This document shows, piece after piece, positions 59,521-64,000 of a stretch of DNA of 64,000 nucleotides (the stretch's first letter is position 1; the number at the start of each line of letters is the position of its first letter). The translations under genes and the position numbers were made by a program. Origin of the DNA: Molossus alvarezi (Eukaryota > Chordata > Mammalia > Chiroptera > Molossidae). Under the pieces are notes generated by a model. It was not told where the DNA came from and did not search any database. It saw only the letters and a program-made list of their open reading frames with translations. The stretch spans positions 11,005,001 through 11,069,000 of the forward strand of contig CM073907.1 in the NCBI GenBank assembly GCA_037176705.1, read 5' to 3'.

Positions 59521-60475
59521 CAGAGCTTGCAAGGAGCGCAAAAGCAGGCGCCGGGCCGACGTGCCCGAGAGCTCTCGTTCCACAGCCCCTGGTCTACAGC
59601 AGTAAGGAGAGCTAATCTGTGTAATCGGGCAGCAAGAGGCCAGTGCATGTTCTGTCCGGTAGAGAAGCCATTTCTAATGCTAATCTAAGCCTGAACAAAC
59701 TGCACTGTGCCCGGGGCGTGGCGTCAGTGGTGGGAGCATGGGAAACCCTAGCTCCTAGGACAGGGTCAGGGGGAGAAGGCAGAGAGGTGGTATCACAACA
59801 CTGCAGCTTGGGAGTTCCAGGATGCAGACTTGTCCTGCACAGTTTCCTACAGAGCCTCAGGCGGGACGCGCTGTCCCGGGACAGAGAACATGTCCCTCCC
59901 CTCGAGTGTGCTTCCTCTGTTCAGAGGTGCTTCGTGGGGATTTTCCCTGAGAAGGACAAAGTACCTTGTAAAGAGCTTCTCAACCTTCAGACTTGGTGAT
60001 TTAGTGAATAACAGGGACATAATTGTACTCACCATGGAACAGATTACAAATAAGGACAATAATGAGGGGCCATGAGCAGTCCTCAGAGGATATGTACCAG
60101 AATTCACAAGGCTGGACAATATCTAAAAAATTACCTACCAATAATTTCATTTTATTATTGTAATATTTACTGTGGTACATTTTCCAAAAACATCCTTATT
60201 CTCAGTCTAAGAAGTTTCTGTTGAGTTCTCATGAACCAGGTGCACTTACTAGGGTACTATAATTTATATTTTTAAGTCTCCTACTGTACACGTAGGTAAA
60301 ATCACAAAAGTAGCAAAAACCAGGTACCTTGAAGTGACTGTTCTTTTCTCACCGTAGAATAACTTCTACTTCATCGAGAAGCAGAAGCTGTAGTAACAGA
60401 CTTCTGGCTCAGATTCACCCTGTTGTGTCTCTCCTTTTTCTATGTCCACACTCTCTCCATTAAAAAAAAATTCTG

Positions 60476-60729
60476 GCCCTGGCCGGTTTGGCTCAGAGGT
60501 CAGAGCGTTGGCCTGTGGACCAGAGAGACCAGGTTCAGTTCCCGCTAAGGGCACGTACCTCGGCTGCAGTCTGTCCCCAGCCCCAGATGGGGCCATGTGG
60601 GTGGCAGCCAGTCGATGTGTCTCTTTCACATCGATGTTTCTCTCTGTCTCTTCCTCCCTCTCTCCCTCTCGCTCTATCTGTAAATGAATGCAAAAATGTC
60701 CTCAGGTGCAGATTTAAAAAAAAAAAAAG
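60476..60729 (+). mobile_element. VES SINE, first of a same-site pair
   Basis: Complete copy. The sequence AAAAATTCTGG lies before it and AAAAAAGTCTGG after it. Confidence 0.88.
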
Positions 60730-60732
60730 TCT

Positions 60733-60980
60733 GGCTCTGGCTGGTGTTGTTCAGTGGTTAGAGCATTGGCCCAAGCACCAGTGTCACAGGTTCACTTCCT
60801 GGTCAAGGACATGTACCTGGGTTACAGGTTCAATCCCTGGCCTTGGTCACAGCGTGTGCAGGAGGCAACCAATCTTACATTGATATTTCTCTCCCTCCTT
60901 CTCCCTCCCTTTGTCCCTTCCATTCTCTCTAAAAATTAATGGAAAAATATCCTTGGATGAGGATTAACAACAACAACAAA
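60733..60980 (+). mobile_element. VES SINE, second of a same-site pair
   Basis: More diverged copy (GGCTCTGGCTGGTGTTGTTC) placed directly behind the previous one, with AAAAATTCTGG again at its right end (60978-60988). It ends about 210 nt before LRRC28 exon 6. Confidence 0.85.
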
Positions 60981-61001
60981 AATTCTGGCAGGCTCATTTA
61001 A

Positions 61002-61400
<399 letters not shown>

Positions 61401-62403
61401 TGATGGTGTATCTATGAGGAAGCGAAGAAGCCAGAGCATAGGATGGAAAGCCTTCGGTTCCTTGACTAGGAAGGCTCAGCTAGTTTTCTTCATTGTGTTT
61501 ATCTTGAAGATTGCCTCTCTAAATCCATCTTTGCAGTGAGGAACGCATCATACCCAGGTGACAAAGTTTATTTCAGTTCAGGATTTCAGGTTTTAAAAAA
61601 GAAATCTGTGCTAAAAATTTGATTAGGGACAAAATATGATATGAGATGAAGGAATTGGAATATGTGTATATGTACAGACATGTGTTATATGTATTTTATT
61701 CATATATATGCAATTGACAGGGATTATAGAGCAACATGAAAGAATAGTACTGGTACCAGTACACCTGCTTACTGTGGACTTCTATGTAGAAACATTCGTA
61801 TCAGGTATTCGAATGATTAGCTTTGCTAGGTAGCCAGACTACAACATTTTAAAGACTTTGAAGTTGGATAAATTGCTTGCTCAGCTAGAAATGTCACTCT
61901 GGATAATAAATGACATGTTACCCACTGTATATTGCTATAGCTGGCCCATTCTGCCATAATATATGTGAACGGACATAGGCCTTTAACAAAACAACACATC
62001 TATTTTCACTGAAAATTGAATTATTTTAACTTGTGAGAAACAGAAGTGTCACTTTAAAAAAAAAAATTTAAATATGAAGCCCCACAGAACCCTAAACTGT
62101 CACAATAAGCATTGTCTGATTTTACTCATAAACACATTTTTTATAATGAATAATTTATCTCTGAGGGTAGTGAATAATTTACTAGTCCCTGAAAGGAAAT
62201 AGTTTCCCAATACTACAGCACAATATTATTTTCAATTAAAAATAACTTGGAGACATGAAAATCAATTTGAGTAATGACAAATAATTACCTAATTTAAGAA
62301 GATTACTTTTCTGTAAATATAATTAAATTCTATACTTATGAAATTAACAAAATAAAATAAACCATTTCAGAAGGAAGCTACATTTCAAAGAAAATCAAGC
62401 TTT

Positions 62404-62650
62404 GCCCTGGCCAGTTTAGCTCAGCGGTTAGAGCGTTGGCCCACGGACCAGGGAATCCTGGGTTCAGTTTCCGCTAAGGGCACGTACCTCGGTTATGGTT
62501 CATCCCCGGCCCCGGTTGGGGTTGTGCGGGAAGCAACCAATCGATGTGTCTCTCTCACGTCGATGTTTCTCTCTCTCTCTTCCTTCCTCCCTCCCTCCCA
62601 CTCTATCTGAAGATAAATGGCAAAAATATCCTCGGGTGAGGATTTAAAAA
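62404..62650 (+). mobile_element. VES SINE, full length
   Basis: Complete copy. Flanks GAAAATCAAGCTT and GAAAATAGAGCTT look like a duplication with two mismatches. Confidence 0.88.
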
Positions 62651-63504
62651 AAAAGAAAATAGAGCTTCTTTTCAAGCGAGAAAAACACCATATATAAAAG
62701 GTTCTATATCTGCTGCATAAACCACTGGTTATAGAACAGCCCCCGGGACAAGCACCAGGTTACAGATGCAAAGACCCAGGCTCTATCTAGCCTGGGCCTC
62801 CGTGTCCCCCACATGCTTCATCTGACCCTTCAGATAGTTCTCAGCATGAGCCAGCTTCGGTTTACAGAAAGGAGGCCAGGAAAGGTGTGCAGTGCACAGA
62901 CTTCATAGACGGACAGCTACAGGCTTAATTATTTTCTTCCTCATGTTAAAAAAAAAAAAGGACGAGAAGACAATGTTGCTGTGCACTTGAATTTCCTCAT
63001 CGGCGCAGATGATCCCGTCTCTAATCCCCTGCAGCATTCTTTGGGCAGCCTCCCTGGCAGCTCTGCGTTGTCTCATCCATTTCCTTCAGATTCATTCACT
63101 GCTTTTCCGCAGAGAGAGGAACTGTTCTTGGAAACTTAGCAAGTAGGGCTGCTCTGGACAGTAGTCGGAGATACCGCGTGTAGACACACAGGTGACTGAA
63201 GCCTGCAAATCATGTGTAACCAGGATTCCACGGGCATAATACAGCAACTTGAAAGCTTATGCAAGGGGTGCTGTAATACCTCTGCCTGTGACTGGAGGTA
63301 GGCATTTAATTTTGGGGTCTACATACTGAATTCTGTTTCTTGCCAAAGAAGTTTGACTTAGGAGAAAAGCAGTGTTTTTTAGGGCTTCATAGAGGAATGT
63401 CAGACTATAGCCTCTTCAAAAAACCAGTATAGAAGCTATACGTAAGGATGAGTTAAATTGCTTGTAATATCATCATTAACACTCTTTTCAAAAGAAGCAT
63501 CACT

Positions 63505-63746
63505 GCCCTGGCTGGTTTGGCTCAGCAGTTAGAGCGTCGGCCTGCGGTCCGGAGAGACCCGGGTTCGGTTCCCGCTAACGGCACGTACCTCGGTTGCAGT
63601 TTGTCCCCGGCCCCGGTTGGTTGTGCGGGTGGCGACCACTAGATGTGTCCCTTTCACATCGATGTTTCTCTCTCTCTCTCTCTCCCTCCCACACTCTATC
63701 TGAACAAAAAATGGAAAAATGTCCTCGGGTGAGGATTAAAAAAAAA
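63505..63746 (+). mobile_element. VES SINE, young, 15-bp TSD
   Basis: Complete copy. Perfect duplication AAAAGAAGCATCACT at 63490-63504 and 63747-63761. Confidence 0.93.
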
Positions 63747-64000
63747 AAAAGAAGCATCACTAAGAAAGGATACCCCCATTATAACTATGCCATGACAAAT
63801 GAGTGACAGATTAATCTGCAAACAAGCTTAATTCACTGTGGTGACTATCACTGAGAAGAAAAGGGCAATTAACCCCTTGAGCTTAGCGCTCTGCGATTTA
63901 ATAGAGGCCTTGAAATGTGTTTGTTGTTGATTCAATATGGCTCTTTACACTAAGTAGCTCACAAAGTTGTGACTCCCATCTGGGCTTCTGAAAGTGTAAG

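Overview
This is nuclear DNA of a bat, most likely a vesper bat (Vespertilionidae). The main evidence is about 38 copies of the tRNA-derived VES SINE, recognisable by the head GCCCTGGCCGGTTTGGCTCA, RNA polymerase III A and B boxes, a CT-rich tail and a short A tail. Genus cannot be decided from the sequence alone. Coding density is very low, with small exons, canonical GT..AG introns and one CpG island, all typical of a mammal.

Two protein-coding genes stand head to head around a CpG island at about 20720-21480. To the left, on the minus strand, is TTC23, a TPR protein of the primary cilium base. Five coding exons are present (16330-16151, 13929-13806, 11067-10917, 10742-10617, 4484-4307). 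They join in consistent phase to give residues 1-253. The C-terminal exons are not in the window. To the right, on the plus strand, is LRRC28, a leucine-rich-repeat protein. A non-coding first exon ends at 21134. Five coding exons follow (25474-25641, 30990-31030, 35443-35480, 36201-36338, 61189-61395) and give residues 1 to about 198, with the rest beyond the right edge. The order and orientation match the TTC23/LRRC28 pair on human 15q26.3.

The rest is intron and promoter sequence filled with repeats: VES SINEs of several ages, ancient MIR, L2 and L1 fragments, bat L1 3' ends with G-rich tracts, two LTR-like solo elements, hAT remnants, a 123-bp mariner MITE with clear inverted repeats and TA target duplication, and microsatellites. 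The largest intron (LRRC28 intron 5, 36339-61188) has no recognised gene.

The observations most worth checking are: (1) a recurring SINE form of about 80-100 bp that is only the tRNA-like head plus an A tail, with shared diagnostic bases and target-site duplications at three of four copies, so it seems to move as an independent unit; (2) both divergent genes carry an ATG-stop element plus a frame-overlapping uORF directly before the main ATG; (3) the shared promoter has a very C-rich non-template strand over LRRC28 exon 1. I found no CRISPR array, operon or other prokaryotic system, and no dramatic undescribed system. All repeat family names come from memory of consensus sequences and not from a database search.
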